Shown here piece by piece: positions 21,181 through 33,317 of a stretch of DNA of 64,000 nt. A program made the translations under genes and the position numbers. The DNA is from Caldicellulosiruptor changbaiensis (GTDB lineage: Bacteria > Bacillota > Thermoanaerobacteria > Caldicellulosiruptorales > Caldicellulosiruptoraceae). Every line of letters begins with the position of its first letter. Positions within the stretch are counted from its first letter, which is position 1. The stretch spans positions 1,900,501 through 1,964,500 of the forward strand of contig NZ_CP034791.1 in NCBI RefSeq assembly GCF_003999255.1, given 5' to 3'. The notes below the pieces were generated by a model. That model did not search any database. It was given only the letters and a program-made list of their open reading frames with translations, and had not been told where the DNA came from.

Positions 21181-23003
21181 GTAGGCGTCGGTGTTGGTGT
21201 TGGAGTCGGGGTTGCTGTTACTGTCGGGGTCGGTGTCGGCGTTACTGTCGGCGCAGGTGTCACTGTCGGCGTCGGTGCAACCGTCGCTGTCGGTGCAGGT
21301 GTAGCTCCACTCGGCTCCTGACCCCATACCAGCACTCCATCTATATACGCCGTTACCTTCTCATTCTCTCCATAACTCGTCATGCTCTGTAACCATGACC
21401 AGTCATTCCCCTGATTGTAATTGCTCCAGTCATCCTTGTTAAACCTTATCTGTATCTCTCCTGTGTCCTTCCCAGGCTGCAACTGCCCAGCTCCACTCTT
21501 AAATCCTATCTCCAAGTAATAGTCCGCTCCTTCTACACTACTGCTCAGCTTCACAAACTTGAATGTTACATTGCTTGCCCCTATCTGTGCCCAGTCTGAT
21601 ATCGCACTCTGTGCCCTCTCACCATCCACCGTGTACCAGTACCTTATCGTTACCCTACTCAAATCTATGCTACTGCTACCACTATTCACTACCTTCAACC
21701 ACGGCCTTATCGTGTTTGTCGTGCCGTTTGTCTCCTTGTTAGCATACAATACCTTTATCTGCCCGCTTGTCGCAGGTGTGCTGACAGGTGTAGGTGTTGG
21801 TGTTGCTGTTGGTGTTGGTGTCGGGGTTGCTGTTACTGTCGGGGTCGGGGTTGGCGTCGGTGTCGGAGATGATGTTGTTACCCCAGAAGCTTCAATTACT
21901 GCCCAGTAGGCTGGCTTCGCACTATAATCTTCAAAAAACAACAACGGCCAATCATTCTTACCGTAGAATGATCTTAACCACGAATAATCATCTTTCAATC
22001 CCCAAAAAGTAACACTTTTTACTACATTTTTGTATTTTTTCAGCATTGTAAATATCTCTTTGTATTTCTGAGCCTGCTTTTGAAGTAAATCCTGTGGTGG
22101 TGTGGAATAATTTTCACTGGAGCCGTAGTTGTATAAGCTCATATCAAGTTCTGTAATGTGAATCTCAATACCTGGTATTGAACTAAATAACTTAATACTG
22201 TTTTCTATTTCGCTAACAGATGGCCAGTTAACATTTATATGACATTGCATGCCAATACCATGAATAGGTATACCTTTAGATTTCAGGTTTTTTACCATGT
22301 TGTATATAAATTCTCTTTTCTTAGAAACCTCGGTATTGTAGTCATTATAGAATAGCTTTGCGTTAGGGTCTGCTTCATGAGCCCATATAAATGCTTTTTC
22401 AATGTACTCAGGACCACAAATTTCATACCATGTCGAACGTCTATAACCATCTGACTGATTCTCATCGATAGCTTCATTGACAACGTCCCATGCATACACT
22501 TTCCCTTTATATCTTCCAACAACATCATAAATATATTGCTTTAGTCTTGCTAATAATGCATCTTTGGATAATCTTTGTCCATTGCTATCTTTAAAGAACC
22601 AATCAGGTGTCTGATTATGCCAAACTAATGTATGACCTCTTATACCTATCTTGTTTGTACTCGCAAAGTCAACAAAAGCATCAGCAGTACTAAATCTGTA
22701 ACTTAGCCCAGTACTTGTCTGACCAGCTAATAAGCTTTCCGGCTTCATTTCATTCTCTGCCGTTATACTGTTAAAATGTTTCAATACCATTCGTTTGTCA
22801 GTATCATTGCTCAAACATCTTGCAGGTATTGCCACGCCTATCATAAAATCGTCTTTATAACTCTCACATAAACTTGGAATACTCCAGTCCGGCGCAGCTT
22901 GAGTTTCAACTGGAAAATAACTCATTGCACCAACCAGAGAAATACTAGCAATAAACACTATTAATACAACTCGAGAAACAATTCTAAATAGATTTCTTTT
23001 CAT
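18648..23003 (-). CDS. Secreted xylanase/cellobiohydrolase GH10-CBM3b-CBM3b-GH48
   Basis: Large extracellular enzyme pairing xylan cleavage with processive attack on cellulose chain ends. ATG 23003 is preferred over the in-frame GTG nine bases upstream because it keeps the 12-base spacing from GAGGGGG seen in sister genes. Signal peptide ~1-35; GH10 ~37-370 with WDVVNEAID (acid/base) and ITELDMS (nucleophile); Pro/Thr linker; CBM3b ~408-560; linker; CBM3b ~610-763; long linker; GH48 ~820 to the end, with the GH48 hallmark [14 protein letters not shown] containing the catalytic Glu. The GH48 block and the adjoining CBM3b and linker match the celA 3' end nearly base for base, with one amino-acid change seen in GH48 (NGASDW versus NGVSDW). 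The same architecture is known from C. bescii. Confidence 0.94.
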   Translation of the reverse strand: MKRNLFRIVSRVVLIVFIASISLVGAMSYFPVETQAAPDWSIPSLCESYKDDFMIGVAIPARCLSNDTDKRMVLKHFNSITAENEMKPESLLAGQTSTGLSYRFSTADAFVDFASTNKIGIRGHTLVWHNQTPDWFFKDSNGQRLSKDALLARLKQYIYDVVGRYKGKVYAWDVVNEAIDENQSDGYRRSTWYEICGPEYIEKAFIWAHEADPNAKLFYNDYNTEVSKKREFIYNMVKNLKSKGIPIHGIGMQCHINVNWPSVSEIENSIKLFSSIPGIEIHITELDMSLYNYGSSENYSTPPQDLLQKQAQKYKEIFTMLKKYKNVVKSVTFWGLKDDYSWLRSFYGKNDWPLLFFEDYSAKPAYWAVIEASGVTTSSPTPTPTPTPTVTATPTPTPTATPTPTPVSTPATSGQIKVLYANKETNGTTNTIRPWLKVVNSGSSSIDLSRVTIRYWYTVDGERAQSAISDWAQIGASNVTFKFVKLSSSVEGADYYLEIGFKSGAGQLQPGKDTGEIQIRFNKDDWSNYNQGNDWSWLQSMTSYGENEKVTAYIDGVLVWGQEPSGATPAPTATVAPTPTVTPAPTVTPTPTPTVTATPTPTPTPTPTSVSTPATSGQIKVLYANKETNSTTNTIRPWLKVVNSGSSSIDLSRVTIRYWYTVDGERAQSAISDWAQIGASNVTFKFVKLSSSVSGADYYLEIGFKSGAGQLQPGKDTGEIQIRFNKDDWSNYNQGNDWSWLQSMTSYGENEKVTAYIDGVLVWGQEPSGATPAPAPTATPTPTPTPAPTPTSTPTPTPTPTSTPTPTQTVAPTPTPSGTPSGLGEYGQRFMWLWNKIHDPANGYFNQDGIPYHSIETLICEAPDYGHLTTSEAFSYYVWLEAVYGKLTGDWSKFKTAWDTLEKYMIPSAEDQPMRTYDPNKPATYAGEWETPDKYPSPLEFNVPVGKDPLHNELVSTYGSTLMYGMHWLMDVDNWYGYGKRGDGVSRASFINTFQRGPEESVWETVPHPSWEEFKWGGPNGFLDLFIKDQNYSKQWRYTNAPDADARAIQATYWAKVWAKEQGKFNEISSYVAKAAKMGDYLRYAMFDKYFKPLGCQDKNAAGGTGYDSAHYLLSWYYAWGGALDGAWSWKIGCSHAHFGYQNPMAAWALANDSDMKPKSPNGASDWAKSLKRQIEFYRWLQSAEGAIAGGATNSWNGRYEKYPAGTATFYGMAYEPNPVYRDPGSNTWFGFQAWSMQRVAEYYYVTGDKDAGALLEKWVSWIKSVVKLNSDGTFAIPSTLDWSGQPDTWNGTYTGNPNLHVKVVDYGTDLGITASLANALLYYSAGTKKYGVFDEEAKNLAKELLDRMWKLYRDEKGLSAPEKRADYKRFFEQEVYIPAGWTGKMPNGDVIKSGVKFIDIRSKYKQDPDWPKLEAAYKSGQVPEFRYHRFWAQCDIAIANATYEILFGNQ

Positions 23004-23012
23004 TTTATCCAC

Positions 23013-23623
23013 TAACCCCCTCTTCTTATTTTTAAATTTTTAATTTTACATTTTGTCGAAAACAAATTGGCGACACTATTTAATTGTTCAATTTTGACAC
23101 TATATGTTACCATTTTTTTGAAAGCTTATTTGTAATTACGAAATTCTTAATATGAGCAAAACTTTAAACAAAGGCTCTGGTGCTGCCGAAAGTCTTACAT
23201 CACATCGTGCAGCGTAAACCTAAATATTTTTTCGGCTTTTATTTAAACCTTTTTTCTTATGTTAATCTTATATATACCATATGTGGCACATTGACTTTAT
23301 AGAATTGATCATCATTAAAAACTCAGTTACAGCTTTTTCTTCCACAGTATCTAATTTTAAAAACCTTACTTTGAAGTTATCACTCTTTTTTCCAAATTTT
23401 AAAGCTTCACATTTATACTCTCAGTCTATTTAAAATGGCAATACTCATTTAAAAATATTTCAACCTCTGTACAAAAATACTATCAACATATTTGACACAA
23501 TTCTTAAATACAAGTTACAACATCAATTGCCATTTTGGCATTACACCAGAGCCCTCATAAAAACCAAATTCCTTATGAATTTTTTAACATCATTTCGTAT
23601 AATTATTATGCTTACATTGAAAT
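23013..23623. other. Intergenic leader between GH44 and GH10-GH48 genes
   Basis: 611 bases, AT-rich, upstream of the GH10-GH48 start on the minus strand. No gene is recognisable. It contains the 10-bp inverted repeat pair at 23173-23182 and 23544-23553 (separate entry) and, close to the gene, two copies of TAGTGTC about 27 bases apart (around 23056 and 23100) that could be regulator sites. No convincing -35/-10 pair or intrinsic terminator was found by eye. Confidence 0.4.
23173..23553. repeat. Inverted repeat pair flanking a ~360-bp AT-rich segment
   Basis: GGCTCTGGTG at 23173-23182 is exactly inverted at 23544-23553, and similarity is weak beyond it. The spacing and the GGCTCT end resemble the termini of an ISL3-like element or a MITE whose inside has decayed, but no transposase sequence and no target duplication are visible. 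Confidence 0.35.
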
Positions 23624-26600
23624 CTAACGTAATACTATGTGATACACCGTTAAATTTGGAACCTCAAGTGTAAATACATTGTTCTCAATATTATCTATAT
23701 TCCCCATCTTCCTTACAGCTGGGCTGTTGCTGTCAAATCCATATATTTCTGCTTTTGTATATTTCGTTGTGCTTGTTATGTTTATTTTGACTTGTAATTT
23801 TTGATCATAGTTTCTGTTTATGAGTATAATATGAAGCTCAGAATCATCCTGTCCATTTATTGAGGCATAAACTGGCATATTTTCAACATCACTCGTATTT
23901 GCACTTACATTTGTATTGCCATATTTTGAGCCTTTTCCATCATAATTAAGATAAATGTTATATGCAGCTGCAGCATAACTACCAGAATCGCCCCATCTTG
24001 CCGCAAAGTACACTCCATATTTACCAAATATACCAAGTACATCTGCTAAGGCTATGCCACCAGAAATATGATTTCGCCCGCCATAGTCAAACTCGCTTAT
24101 AGCTAATTTAGTACCAGGAAAATATTTTTCAATGTCCGCTTTTATGTTTGGTATAATTGGCAGATAATCTGAAAACCACTGGTTTATCCAGCTGTTCTCA
24201 CCAGCCGTAACTTGTCCTTTCACTGATGTTTTATATGTCGGGTCCCATAGTGTTCTCGGAGCTTGCATCCTAGCTATAGCAACTTCTTTTGAAGTGTCAT
24301 TTTCACCATCAAAGCATATGCGAATGTTATTGCCTCGTGCTTCTGGATACCAATGTAAATCAAGCACATCCAATAGTCTTTTGCCAAAACTGTCTGATGC
24401 CTTTTTCATCTGTTCAAGATACCAGCTAATAAACCATCTGTGTTCTCCTTTAACCTGATTCCAATCAGGTGCATCCTGTAAACTATAATAACCCATAAAC
24501 CCATATGATGCATATCCAAAAACTTCAGCTGAAGGATCAAGGGTTTTTATAACTTTTGCCAGTTCAACAGATTTATCAATCAGCTCTTTGCATGTTACTT
24601 TATTAGGATGTATACGTGGATGTGTTGATGCCCACAAATCAGGCTCATTATCAAGTATATATCCTTTTATCCCGGTAGGTGAAGAAGCCGTTCCGTATTT
24701 GTTGATCAAATAATTTATGAACTCATCCATATAAACAAAGTTATCATTCAAGTCTGGATTTAAAGATAGTGGAGCATCTTTTTTAAATTTCACTTCTGCC
24801 CACCTATTAGATGGAGCTGTTTCATTTTCACTAACTGTGCCATAATTATCTTTTGACACATATCCTGCCATTTGCAAAGTTACAGCAGAATAAGCATTAT
24901 TTTTAAGGGAATACTCATGAAATTTAGATACCACTGCTGCTGGAACCTTTGCATCTTCACCTGAAATTCCCATACTCCAGCATAAATAGTCATCACTTGA
25001 ATGATACCAATCATTCCCTGCATTTGAGAAATTGTTTTCCCAATTATATCCTGTTAGTCTATTTCCACCTAATCTTCTTGCTGGGTGCACAACCCCCTCA
25101 ATATCTTGGTTCGCACCATATATATACGGGCTAATTTGCGTTCTTCCTGCATTTGTATTTATTGTAATTTCAACAACAGATGGAGATGGCGATATTGTCG
25201 GTAATGGTGTTACTGTTGGTGTCGGTGTCGGGGTTGGCGTTACTGTGGGCGTAGGTGTCACTGTCGGCGTCGGTGTTGCTGTCGGGGTCGGTGTTGGTGT
25301 CGGTGCAACCGTCACTGTCGGTGCAGGTGTCGCTCCACTCGGCTCCTGACCCCATACCAGCACTCCATCTATATACGCCGTTACCTTCTCATTCTCTCCA
25401 TAACTCGTCATGCTCTGTAACCATGACCAGTCATTCCCCTGATTGTAATTGCTCCAGTCATCCTTGTTAAACCTTATCTGTATCTCTCCTGTGTCCTTCC
25501 CAGGCTGCAACTGCCCAGCTTCACTCTTAAATCCTATCTCCAAGTAATAGTCCGCTCCACTTACACTACTGCTCAGCTTCACAAACTTGAATGTTACATT
25601 GCTTGCTCCTATCTGTGCCCAGTCTGATATCGCACTCTGTGCCCTCTCCCCATCCACCGTGTACCAGTACCTTATCGTTACCCTGCTCAAATCTATGCTA
25701 CTGCTACCACTATTCACTACCTTCAACCATGGCCTTATCGTGTTTGTCGTGCTGTTCGTCTCCTTGTTAGCATACAGTACCTTTATCTGCCCGCTTGTCG
25801 CAGGTGTGCTGACAGGTGTAGGTGTTGGTGTTGCTGTTGGTGTTGGAGTCGGGGTTGCTGTTACTGTTGGTGTCGGTGTCGGGGTTGGCGTTACTGTGGG
25901 CGTAGGTGTCACTGTCGGCGTCGGTGTTGCTGTCGGGGTCGGTGTTGGTGTCGGTGCAACCGTCACTGTCGGTGCAGGTGTAGCTCCACTCGGCTCCTGT
26001 CCCCATACCAGCACTCCATCTATATACGCCGTTACCTTCTCATTCTCTCCATAACTCGTCATGCTCTGTAACCATGACCAGTCATTCCCCTGATTGTAAT
26101 TGCTCCAGTCATCCTTGTTAAACCTTATCTGTATCTCTCCTGTGTCCTTCCCAGGCTGCAATTGCCCCGCTCCACTCTTAAATCCTATCTCCAAGTAATA
26201 GTCCGCTCCACTTACACTACTGCTCAGCTTCACAAACTTGAATGTTACATTGCTTGCCCCTATCTGTGCCCAGTCCGATATCGCACTCTGTGCCCTCTCC
26301 CCATCCACCGTGTACCAGTACCTTATCGTTACCCTGCTCAAATCTATGCTACTGCTACCACTATTCACTACCTTCAACCATGGCCTTATCGTGTTTGTCG
26401 TGCTGTTCGTCTCCTTGTTAGCATACAGTACCTTTATCTGCCCGCTTGTCGCAGGTGTGCTAACAGATGTAGGCGTCGGTGTTGGTGTTGGTGTTGCGGT
26501 TGCTGTTACTGTCGGTGTTGGGGTCGGGGTTGGAGTTACTGTCGGCGTAGGTGTTGGTGTAGAAGATATGCCAATTGCATTGGTTTTATACCATTGTCCC

Positions 26601-27535
26601 CATGGAGTTGGATTATTGGGGTCCCAGTTGTTTACCATGTCCAAATACCCCACATAACTCGAATTTCCACACCAAGACCAACTAAATAATCCTATCTTGT
26701 ACTGTTTTGCATACCTGACAATAGCTTCTTCATCAGGGTCACCATCTGTGTGCTGATGTCCAAATTCCCCAATAACCAATGGTAACCCCTTATCAACAAA
26801 TGATTTGATGTACTCTTCGACCTTGCTTGCTGTATTGTATACACCATACATATGAATCGAAAATACCAAATTGCGCAGCGGATCTGCTTCCATTATGCTC
26901 TGAGCATTATCTCTCATAGTATTAGACCAATCCTGACCCCAGTTCGGCGCATCCACCATTATCATGTGCTTGAATCCCGCATCCCTCAGCGCTTTTATAG
27001 CATTCTTCGTGTCATTAACCCAGTTTTGATAGTTATTGTTCCCATACGGCTCATTACCAATGTTTATAATTACAAAATCTTCGTTACCGTCTAATACGCT
27101 CTTTATCTCCTTCCAATATTCCACCGCTTGTGCCAATGAACATGCTGCCCCGTCCTCACCATATCCTGTCGTGTCGTGAACTTCTAATACAATAGCTCTG
27201 AACCCAAGACTTCTTGACAATGATATAATATTTGCCACTTCACTTGCTGGTATCTTCGTCCATCGGTAACCATTACTTAGCACTACCCTCACAGAGTTCA
27301 TACCCCATGACCTTATTCCTTGCAATGCCGTCTCCAGTTTATCTCTGTACCAGCAATGTGCGTGATTGGTTCCTATTAACGTACTCGTATCTATCTTCAC
27401 TACTCCATCATTAGATGTAGCCGCATTAACTTTGGGTAAATTCGTTACATTTGCTATAAACAAAACGTTAAATAAAAAAACAACTGTACATAGTATACTC
27501 AACCATTTCTTCCCTATTTTTGCTTTTAGTCTCAT
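23624..27535 (-). CDS. Secreted mannanase/endoglucanase GH5_8-CBM3b-CBM3b-GH44 (ManA-type)
   Basis: Extracellular bifunctional enzyme: an N-terminal beta-mannanase and a C-terminal GH44 endoglucanase/xyloglucanase. Signal peptide ~1-38; GH5_8 ~46-321 with NIGNEPYG and VIGEFGHQH catalytic Glu segments; linker; CBM3b ~361-513; linker; CBM3b ~577-730; linker; GH44 ~789-1303 with LDNEPDLW (acid/base Glu) and AISEFDYG (nucleophile Glu). This matches the ManA / Man5A-Cel44A architecture of C. saccharolyticus and C. bescii. The two CBM3b modules are near copies of each other (one difference seen, KSEAGQ versus KSGAGQ) and of the other CBM3b modules in the window. RBS GAGGGGGTTAGG lies 12 bases from ATG. 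It follows celA directly, with the stem-loop at 27625-27671 between them. Confidence 0.94.
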   Translation of the reverse strand: MRLKAKIGKKWLSILCTVVFLFNVLFIANVTNLPKVNAATSNDGVVKIDTSTLIGTNHAHCWYRDKLETALQGIRSWGMNSVRVVLSNGYRWTKIPASEVANIISLSRSLGFRAIVLEVHDTTGYGEDGAACSLAQAVEYWKEIKSVLDGNEDFVIINIGNEPYGNNNYQNWVNDTKNAIKALRDAGFKHMIMVDAPNWGQDWSNTMRDNAQSIMEADPLRNLVFSIHMYGVYNTASKVEEYIKSFVDKGLPLVIGEFGHQHTDGDPDEEAIVRYAKQYKIGLFSWSWCGNSSYVGYLDMVNNWDPNNPTPWGQWYKTNAIGISSTPTPTPTVTPTPTPTPTVTATATPTPTPTPTSVSTPATSGQIKVLYANKETNSTTNTIRPWLKVVNSGSSSIDLSRVTIRYWYTVDGERAQSAISDWAQIGASNVTFKFVKLSSSVSGADYYLEIGFKSGAGQLQPGKDTGEIQIRFNKDDWSNYNQGNDWSWLQSMTSYGENEKVTAYIDGVLVWGQEPSGATPAPTVTVAPTPTPTPTATPTPTVTPTPTVTPTPTPTPTVTATPTPTPTATPTPTPVSTPATSGQIKVLYANKETNSTTNTIRPWLKVVNSGSSSIDLSRVTIRYWYTVDGERAQSAISDWAQIGASNVTFKFVKLSSSVSGADYYLEIGFKSEAGQLQPGKDTGEIQIRFNKDDWSNYNQGNDWSWLQSMTSYGENEKVTAYIDGVLVWGQEPSGATPAPTVTVAPTPTPTPTATPTPTVTPTPTVTPTPTPTPTVTPLPTISPSPSVVEITINTNAGRTQISPYIYGANQDIEGVVHPARRLGGNRLTGYNWENNFSNAGNDWYHSSDDYLCWSMGISGEDAKVPAAVVSKFHEYSLKNNAYSAVTLQMAGYVSKDNYGTVSENETAPSNRWAEVKFKKDAPLSLNPDLNDNFVYMDEFINYLINKYGTASSPTGIKGYILDNEPDLWASTHPRIHPNKVTCKELIDKSVELAKVIKTLDPSAEVFGYASYGFMGYYSLQDAPDWNQVKGEHRWFISWYLEQMKKASDSFGKRLLDVLDLHWYPEARGNNIRICFDGENDTSKEVAIARMQAPRTLWDPTYKTSVKGQVTAGENSWINQWFSDYLPIIPNIKADIEKYFPGTKLAISEFDYGGRNHISGGIALADVLGIFGKYGVYFAARWGDSGSYAAAAYNIYLNYDGKGSKYGNTNVSANTSDVENMPVYASINGQDDSELHIILINRNYDQKLQVKINITSTTKYTKAEIYGFDSNSPAVRKMGNIDNIENNVFTLEVPNLTVYHIVLR
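26573..27377 (-). repeat. ~805-bp GH5_8 duplicate, copy B
   Basis: Partner of 11794-12598. The same module is C-terminal there and N-terminal here, so the exchange respected module boundaries rather than gene order. Confidence 0.88.
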
Positions 27536-27624
27536 CTTAAATCCTAACCCCCTCTTTTTTATGCATTTTTGCCATTATACCTCTTTATTTTTTGTACTAT
27601 TTTTTGAACACCTCTATACAGGAT

Positions 27625-27671
27625 TTTAGCGAGGCAGCACACCATACCTATAAATGTGCTACCCCGCTAAA
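27625..27671 (-). terminator. celA terminator stem-loop
   Basis: Arms 27625-27641 and 27655-27671 pair over 17 positions with two mismatches around a 13-base loop, starting ~20 bases past the celA stop on the minus strand. U-content after the stem is modest. It separates celA from the GH5-GH44 gene. Confidence 0.7.
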
Positions 27672-27689
27672 TTTCTATTTACCTACTTA

Positions 27690-30222
27690 TTATTGATTGC
27701 CGAACAGAATTTCATATGTTGCATTAGCAATTGCTATGTCACACTGTGCCCAGAACCTGTGATATCTGAACTCCGGTACCTGCCCTGACTTGTATGCCGC
27801 CTCTAACTTCGGCCAATCAGGATCTTGTTTGTACTTGCTCCTTATGTCTATAAACTTAACTCCACTCTTTATTACATCTCCATTCGGCATCTTCCCTGTC
27901 CAGCCTGCCGGAATGTATACCTCTTGCTCAAAGAACCTCTTGTAGTCCGCTCTCTTCTCTGGCGCTGATAAACCTTTCTCATCCCTGTATAACTTCCACA
28001 TCCTGTCCAGCAATTCCTTCGCTAAATTCTTCGCTTCCTCATCAAATACCCCATACTTCTTCGTCCCTGCACTGTAATAAAGTAGTGCATTCGCAAGTGA
28101 TGCCGTTATTCCTAAATCCGTCCCATAATCTACTACCTTCACATGCAAGTTCGGATTACCTGTATATGTCCCATTCCATGTGTCTGGCTGCCCACTCCAA
28201 TCAAGCGTCGACGGTATCGCAAATGTACCATCACTGTTCAACTTCACTACACTCTTTATCCAGCTTACCCACTTCTCAAGCAGTGCTCCTGCATCCTTAT
28301 CCCCTGTCACATAGTAATACTCCGCTACCCTCTGCATCGACCATGCCTGGAATCCAAACCATGTATTGCTACCCGGGTCCCTATACACAGGGTTCGGTTC
28401 ATACGCCATCCCATAAAATGTCGCTGTACCTGCCGGATATTTCTCGTACCTGCCATTCCATGAATTTGTCGCGCCTCCTGCTATCGCTCCCTCCGCTGAC
28501 TGCAACCACCTGTAAAATTCTATCTGCCTCTTCAAACTCTTCGCCCAGTCACTCACTCCGTTCGGTGACTTCGGCTTCATATCACTATCATTTGCTAATG
28601 CCCATGCAGCCATCGGATTCTGATATCCAAAGTGCGCATGACTGCAACCTATCTTCCATGACCATGCACCATCAAGTGCTCCGCCCCATGCATAATACCA
28701 TGATAACAGATAATGTGCACTGTCATACCCTGTTCCTCCAGCTGCATTCTTGTCCTGACATCCTAATGGCTTGAAATACTTGTCAAACATCGCATACCTC
28801 AAATAGTCTCCCATCTTCGCTGCCTTCGCTACATAGCTGCTTATCTCATTAAACTTACCTTGCTCCTTCGCCCATACCTTCGCCCAGTAAGTAGCCTGAA
28901 TAGCTCTCGCATCCGCATCCGGTGCGTTCGTATACCTCCACTGCTTCGAATAGTTCTGATCCTTAATAAACAGATCTAAAAATCCATTCGGTCCGCCCCA
29001 TTTGAATTCCTCCCAGCTCGGATGCGGTACAGTCTCCCATACAGACTCCTCAGGCCCTCTCTGGAACGTGTTGATAAATGATGCACGGCTCACTCCGTCC
29101 CCTCTCTTGCCATATCCATACCAGTTGTCTACGTCCATCAACCAGTGCATACCATACATCAATGTGCTACCATATGTGCTCACAAGCTCATTATGCAACG
29201 GATCCTTCCCAACAGGTACATTAAACTCAAGCGGCGATGGATACTTGTCCGGTGTCTCCCACTCACCTGCATACGTCGCTGGCTTGTTAGGATCATATGT
29301 CCTCATCGGCTGATCTTCAGCCGACGGTATCATATACTTCTCTAATGTGTCCCATGCCGTCTTAAACTTGCTCCAATCACCTGTTAACTTCCCATACACT
29401 GCCTCAAGCCATACATAGTACGAAAATGCTTCACTCGTGGTCAAATGACCATAATCAGGTGCTTCGCATATCAATGTCTCTATCGAATGATATGGTATCC
29501 CATCCTGGTTAAAATACCCATTCGCAGGATCATGTATCTTGTTCCACAACCACATAAACCTCTGCCCATATTCTCCAAGACCGCTAGGTGTGCCGCTCGG
29601 TGTAGGTGTAGGCGCAACTGTCTGCGTCGGCGTTGGAGTTGACGTTGGGGTTGGAGTTGGAGTTGGGGTTGACGTTGGTGTTGGTGCCGGGGTTGGAGTA
29701 GGTGTTGGTGTTGCTGTAGGTGCTGGTGCAGGTGTCGCTCCACTCGGCTCCTGTCCCCATACCAGCACTCCATCTATATACGCCGTTACCTTCTCATTCT
29801 CTCCATAACTCGTCATGCTCTGTAACCATGACCAGTCATTCCCCTGATTGTAATTGCTCCAGTCATCCTTGTTAAACCTTATCTGTATCTCTCCTGTGTC
29901 CTTCCCAGGCTGTAACTGCCCAGCTCCACTCTTAAATCCTATCTCTAAATAATAGTCCGCTCCTTCTACACTACTGCTCAGCTTCACAAACTTGAATGTT
30001 ACATTGCTTGCCCCTATCTGTGCCCAGTCCGATATCGCACTCTGTGCCCTCTCCTCATCCACCGTGTACCAGTACCTTATCGTTACCCTGCTCAAATCTA
30101 TGCTACTGCTACCACTATTCACTACCTTCAACCAAGGCCTTATCGTGTTAGTTGTGCTATTGGTCTCCTTGTTCGCATACAGTACCTTTATCTGCCCACT
30201 TGTCGCAGGTGTGCTGACAGGT
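27690..30222 (-). repeat. 2.5-kb duplicated block, copy B (CBM3b-linker-GH48 of celA)
   Basis: Partner of 18648-21180, shifted by 9042 bases. The CBM3b part differs slightly more than the GH48 part (for example EERAQ instead of GERAQ). Confidence 0.9.
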
Positions 30223-32891
30223 GTCGGTGTTGCTGTTACTGTCGGCGTAGGTGTCACTGTTGGGGTCGGCGTCGGTGCAACCGTCGCTGTCGGTGCAGGT
30301 GTAGCTCCACTCGGCTCCTGTCCCCATACCAGCACTCCATCTATATACGCCGTTACCTTCTCATTCTCTCCATAACTCGTCATGCTCTGTAACCATGACC
30401 AGTCATTCCCCTGATTGTAATTGCTCCAGTCATCCTTGTTAAACCTTATCTGTATCTCTCCTGTGTCCTTCCCAGGCTGCAACTGCCCCGCTCCACTCTT
30501 AAATCCTATCTCTAAATAATAGTCCGCTCCACTTACGCTACTGCTCAGCTTCACAAACTTGAATGTTACATTGCTTGCCCCTATCTGTGCCCAGTCTGAT
30601 ATCGCACTCTGTGCCCTCTCCCCATCCACCGTGTACCAGTACCTTATCGTTACCCTGCTCAAATCTATACTACTGCTACCACTATTCACTACCTTCAACC
30701 ACGGCCTTATCGTGTTTGTCGTGCTGTTTGTCTCCTTGTTCGCATACAGTACCTTTATCTGCCCACTCGTCGCAGGTGTGCTAACAGGTGTAGGCGTCGG
30801 TGTCGGTGTTGGTGTTGCTGTTGGAGTCGGGGTTGGTGTTGGAGTTGGTGTTACTGTTACTGTCGGTGTTGGCGTCGGTGTCGGGGTTGGCGTCGGTGTC
30901 GGTGTTGGAGTCGGGGTTACACTTGCAGTTGGTGTTGGTGTTACTCCAGATGTACCTGGCTCTTCACCCCATACCTTGATATCTCCATCATATAATGGTA
31001 TATATTTCGTTTTAACAACTGAACCACTTGAAACTCCCTTTATATCCTGGAATGAATAGTCGTTAGAATTATCCCACTGTACATTCTGTGGCGCTGCAAT
31101 TCTGAATTGAACTTCTTTCTTATATTTGTCTTGGCCACCTGGATAAATCAATGTGCCAGTAAAGTCTACTAAAATGTAGTATATATTTTTGCTTGCATCC
31201 CACACATAAGGTCCACTTACTTTTGCACCTTGATTATAATTGGTACTCAAGGTTAATTGATCTGGTGAATATCCTGCTTTAATTAATTCGCTCAGATCAA
31301 CAAAATATCTAAATTTAAGCTTATCTGTTGCTCTTGCGGGCCAACCACTCTGATTATTAACAATCGCCTTAATTTCAATAAAGTTTGTTCCAGAAGCATT
31401 TATACCAGCTTCAACAAAGAACTCATCATTTGTTGGTGTTTCAATTGCTTTGAAGTCAGGTATTGGATTTCCACCATATAATAAGTACATCTTTGCCAAT
31501 GCACCAACAAATCCTGCGTTGTAGTCACATGCTACCTCATTATTCACATAGTTGCTAATGTCATCTGTATAGCTATCATCAGAGCCTGGACCACCAACAA
31601 GCGCTCCATATAATGTATGTCTATGATATGAAGGTATACTCTGACTGTCTGCCCATGAGCTATGAGCAGTTCTGTGATGCGGTCTCTTTGGTGGATTTGT
31701 GCCAAATCCACCAACAAAGCTTCTTCCAGTTGAGCCTAATGCATAATCAATTTGGCTTTCTCCAAATTTTCTATATGTTTCTTTTTTACCAGTAGGGCAA
31801 CCAGACCAATCGCTATAAACAAATGCTAAAAACGCTGTAGTTGTTGCATATCTCAAAGAACCCCATTGATCAAGCCATGCTAATCCTTTCGGAGTATACT
31901 TTATCCTTTCGCCGTTATACCCTGTAGTCCAGTAATCTAAGTGACTCTCAATAATTTGTTTATAAGTATCCTTGTCGGTAACTTTTGCTAACAATAATGC
32001 CGCTCCATTGTGAACATCATCCCAGCAATGAGCCCATTTGTAGTCAATTGTGTTACTACCTGAAATTTTTGGCCAATTTTGGACATATGACTCAGCTTTT
32101 GTTAGATATGTTGAATCATTTGTTGCTAAATACAACCAAACTGCTGCCCAAGAAAGCTCATCATAGAAACCGCTCCATGAATTATAATATCCATTTGCTG
32201 CCGTGTAACCAGAATCGCTTTTTGTCACTTCTGCAAACTCATATAAATCTTTTGCATGTTGCAGATATGTTGCTGCTTTAGTGGGATTTCTGTCTTTCAA
32301 AACAATTGAAGCTGCTGCTAAGGAAGCTGCCGTCTCTGCTACTACCGCAGAACCTGGACTGCTCTGGGTGACCTTAAATGAAGGTCTCTCCATTTGCATA
32401 ACCTCAGCAGGCCCCCACCATGCATGATCTTTACTTCCATCTCCAACCTGGTAATAGTATACATATTTGCTTGGATGGCATTTTACAAAATAGTCATTAA
32501 CCCATTCGATTTGGTTTAAGATATGTTCCAATTGACCACTCTTGACAAATGCATCTTTGTATTCATACACTGCCCATGACAACATTGTACCAGTATACGA
32601 CATTGGAAGGTTAAACTTGACGTGATCACCTGCGTCAAACCAACCACCTGTCAAATCAAGCCCATTGTCTTGACCATCCTTTAATGCTGAATCACCACGC
32701 CAGTTGTTGCGTACCCAATTCGGAAGTTTACCAGACATTTGAAATTCGTAAAACATGATAGCTTTTTGTAAAGCTTCCCCATAGTTAAACGAACCAGCCC
32801 GAACCTCCTGCCATGGTTTAACCCCATATACCACTCCTAAAATAAATATGAAGGTTACAACCATTGCAATAACTCTTCTGTAACGCTGCAT
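27690..32891 (-). CDS. celA: CelA: GH9-CBM3c-CBM3b-CBM3b-GH48 cellulase
   Basis: Dominant secreted cellulase of strongly cellulolytic Caldicellulosiruptor, combining an endo-processive GH9 with an exo-acting GH48. ATG 32891 is chosen over an upstream in-frame ATG at 32966 because GAGGGGGTTAG ends just before it and [11 protein letters not shown] matches the start of the known CelA. Signal peptide ~1-32 (ends EVRA); GH9 ~33-470 with [13 protein letters not shown] and [13 protein letters not shown]3c ~490-645; Pro/Thr linker; CBM3b ~703-856; linker; CBM3b ~892-1045; linker; GH48 ~1101-1733 with [14 protein letters not shown]. The linkers are the expected O-glycosylation sites. First gene of the cellulase locus, preceded by a long leader with a c-di-GMP riboswitch, an inverted relic of its own start, and a possible proximal promoter. 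Confidence 0.97.
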   Translation of the reverse strand: MQRYRRVIAMVVTFIFILGVVYGVKPWQEVRAGSFNYGEALQKAIMFYEFQMSGKLPNWVRNNWRGDSALKDGQDNGLDLTGGWFDAGDHVKFNLPMSYTGTMLSWAVYEYKDAFVKSGQLEHILNQIEWVNDYFVKCHPSKYVYYYQVGDGSKDHAWWGPAEVMQMERPSFKVTQSSPGSAVVAETAASLAAASIVLKDRNPTKAATYLQHAKDLYEFAEVTKSDSGYTAANGYYNSWSGFYDELSWAAVWLYLATNDSTYLTKAESYVQNWPKISGSNTIDYKWAHCWDDVHNGAALLLAKVTDKDTYKQIIESHLDYWTTGYNGERIKYTPKGLAWLDQWGSLRYATTTAFLAFVYSDWSGCPTGKKETYRKFGESQIDYALGSTGRSFVGGFGTNPPKRPHHRTAHSSWADSQSIPSYHRHTLYGALVGGPGSDDSYTDDISNYVNNEVACDYNAGFVGALAKMYLLYGGNPIPDFKAIETPTNDEFFVEAGINASGTNFIEIKAIVNNQSGWPARATDKLKFRYFVDLSELIKAGYSPDQLTLSTNYNQGAKVSGPYVWDASKNIYYILVDFTGTLIYPGGQDKYKKEVQFRIAAPQNVQWDNSNDYSFQDIKGVSSGSVVKTKYIPLYDGDIKVWGEEPGTSGVTPTPTASVTPTPTPTPTPTPTPTPTPTVTVTPTPTPTPTPTATPTPTPTPTPVSTPATSGQIKVLYANKETNSTTNTIRPWLKVVNSGSSSIDLSRVTIRYWYTVDGERAQSAISDWAQIGASNVTFKFVKLSSSVSGADYYLEIGFKSGAGQLQPGKDTGEIQIRFNKDDWSNYNQGNDWSWLQSMTSYGENEKVTAYIDGVLVWGQEPSGATPAPTATVAPTPTPTVTPTPTVTATPTPVSTPATSGQIKVLYANKETNSTTNTIRPWLKVVNSGSSSIDLSRVTIRYWYTVDEERAQSAISDWAQIGASNVTFKFVKLSSSVEGADYYLEIGFKSGAGQLQPGKDTGEIQIRFNKDDWSNYNQGNDWSWLQSMTSYGENEKVTAYIDGVLVWGQEPSGATPAPAPTATPTPTPTPAPTPTSTPTPTPTPTSTPTPTQTVAPTPTPSGTPSGLGEYGQRFMWLWNKIHDPANGYFNQDGIPYHSIETLICEAPDYGHLTTSEAFSYYVWLEAVYGKLTGDWSKFKTAWDTLEKYMIPSAEDQPMRTYDPNKPATYAGEWETPDKYPSPLEFNVPVGKDPLHNELVSTYGSTLMYGMHWLMDVDNWYGYGKRGDGVSRASFINTFQRGPEESVWETVPHPSWEEFKWGGPNGFLDLFIKDQNYSKQWRYTNAPDADARAIQATYWAKVWAKEQGKFNEISSYVAKAAKMGDYLRYAMFDKYFKPLGCQDKNAAGGTGYDSAHYLLSWYYAWGGALDGAWSWKIGCSHAHFGYQNPMAAWALANDSDMKPKSPNGVSDWAKSLKRQIEFYRWLQSAEGAIAGGATNSWNGRYEKYPAGTATFYGMAYEPNPVYRDPGSNTWFGFQAWSMQRVAEYYYVTGDKDAGALLEKWVSWIKSVVKLNSDGTFAIPSTLDWSGQPDTWNGTYTGNPNLHVKVVDYGTDLGITASLANALLYYSAGTKKYGVFDEEAKNLAKELLDRMWKLYRDEKGLSAPEKRADYKRFFEQEVYIPAGWTGKMPNGDVIKSGVKFIDIRSKYKQDPDWPKLEAAYKSGQVPEFRYHRFWAQCDIAIANATYEILFGNQ

Positions 32892-33075
32892 AAAATCTCT
32901 AACCCCCTCATTCAGTTTATTATAATTTTCGATTTCAATTATATACCCAAAATACGTGCATGCCAATTGATTTTTTTTGTCTAATTTGTTTGTTTAATTG
33001 TCAAAAACACACTACGCTATTTCTATTTTCCTTCCTTATACGTACTTTTATTTCTCATATTCTTTTTATTACAAA

Positions 33076-33084
33076 ATTATAACA
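33076..33084 (-). promoter_or_regulatory. Candidate proximal celA promoter (extended -10)
   Basis: On the minus strand TGTTATAAT forms an extended -10 element about 185 bases before the celA start codon. No good -35 is visible. Transcripts from here would lack the riboswitch and the complementary relic. By-eye call only. Confidence 0.35.
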
Positions 33085-33260
33085 CAAATGTTTCTAATAT
33101 TTTGCATTATTTTGCTCTATGGAGGTCAAGAAAATACAACAAAATAATTTGATATTAAATGGAATCGACATAGATATGTTCGCTGTAGAAAAGATTGTTA
33201 TATTTTATTGAATAACTTTATGATGTGGCATAAACTTTTTTTCAGAAACTAAACAAAGTT

Positions 33261-33297
33261 AATATATTGGCTGCCTTTGCACGGCAGCCAATATATT
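33261..33297. other. Perfect 15-bp hairpin in the celA upstream region
   Basis: Arms 33261-33275 and 33283-33297 are perfectly complementary around a 7-base loop. It looks like an intrinsic-terminator stem, but neither strand has a strong U-tract. It lies inside the transcript that would run from the riboswitch to celA and next to the inverted celA relic, so it could have been carried with that relic. Confidence 0.6.
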
Positions 33298-33317
33298 ATA
33301 TATAGAATATATTAAAA

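Noticed and set aside
32892-32966. Longer celA start at 32966
   Set aside because: The 25 extra residues precede the clear RBS GAGGGGGTTAG and the known CelA signal peptide; no RBS supports the upstream ATG.
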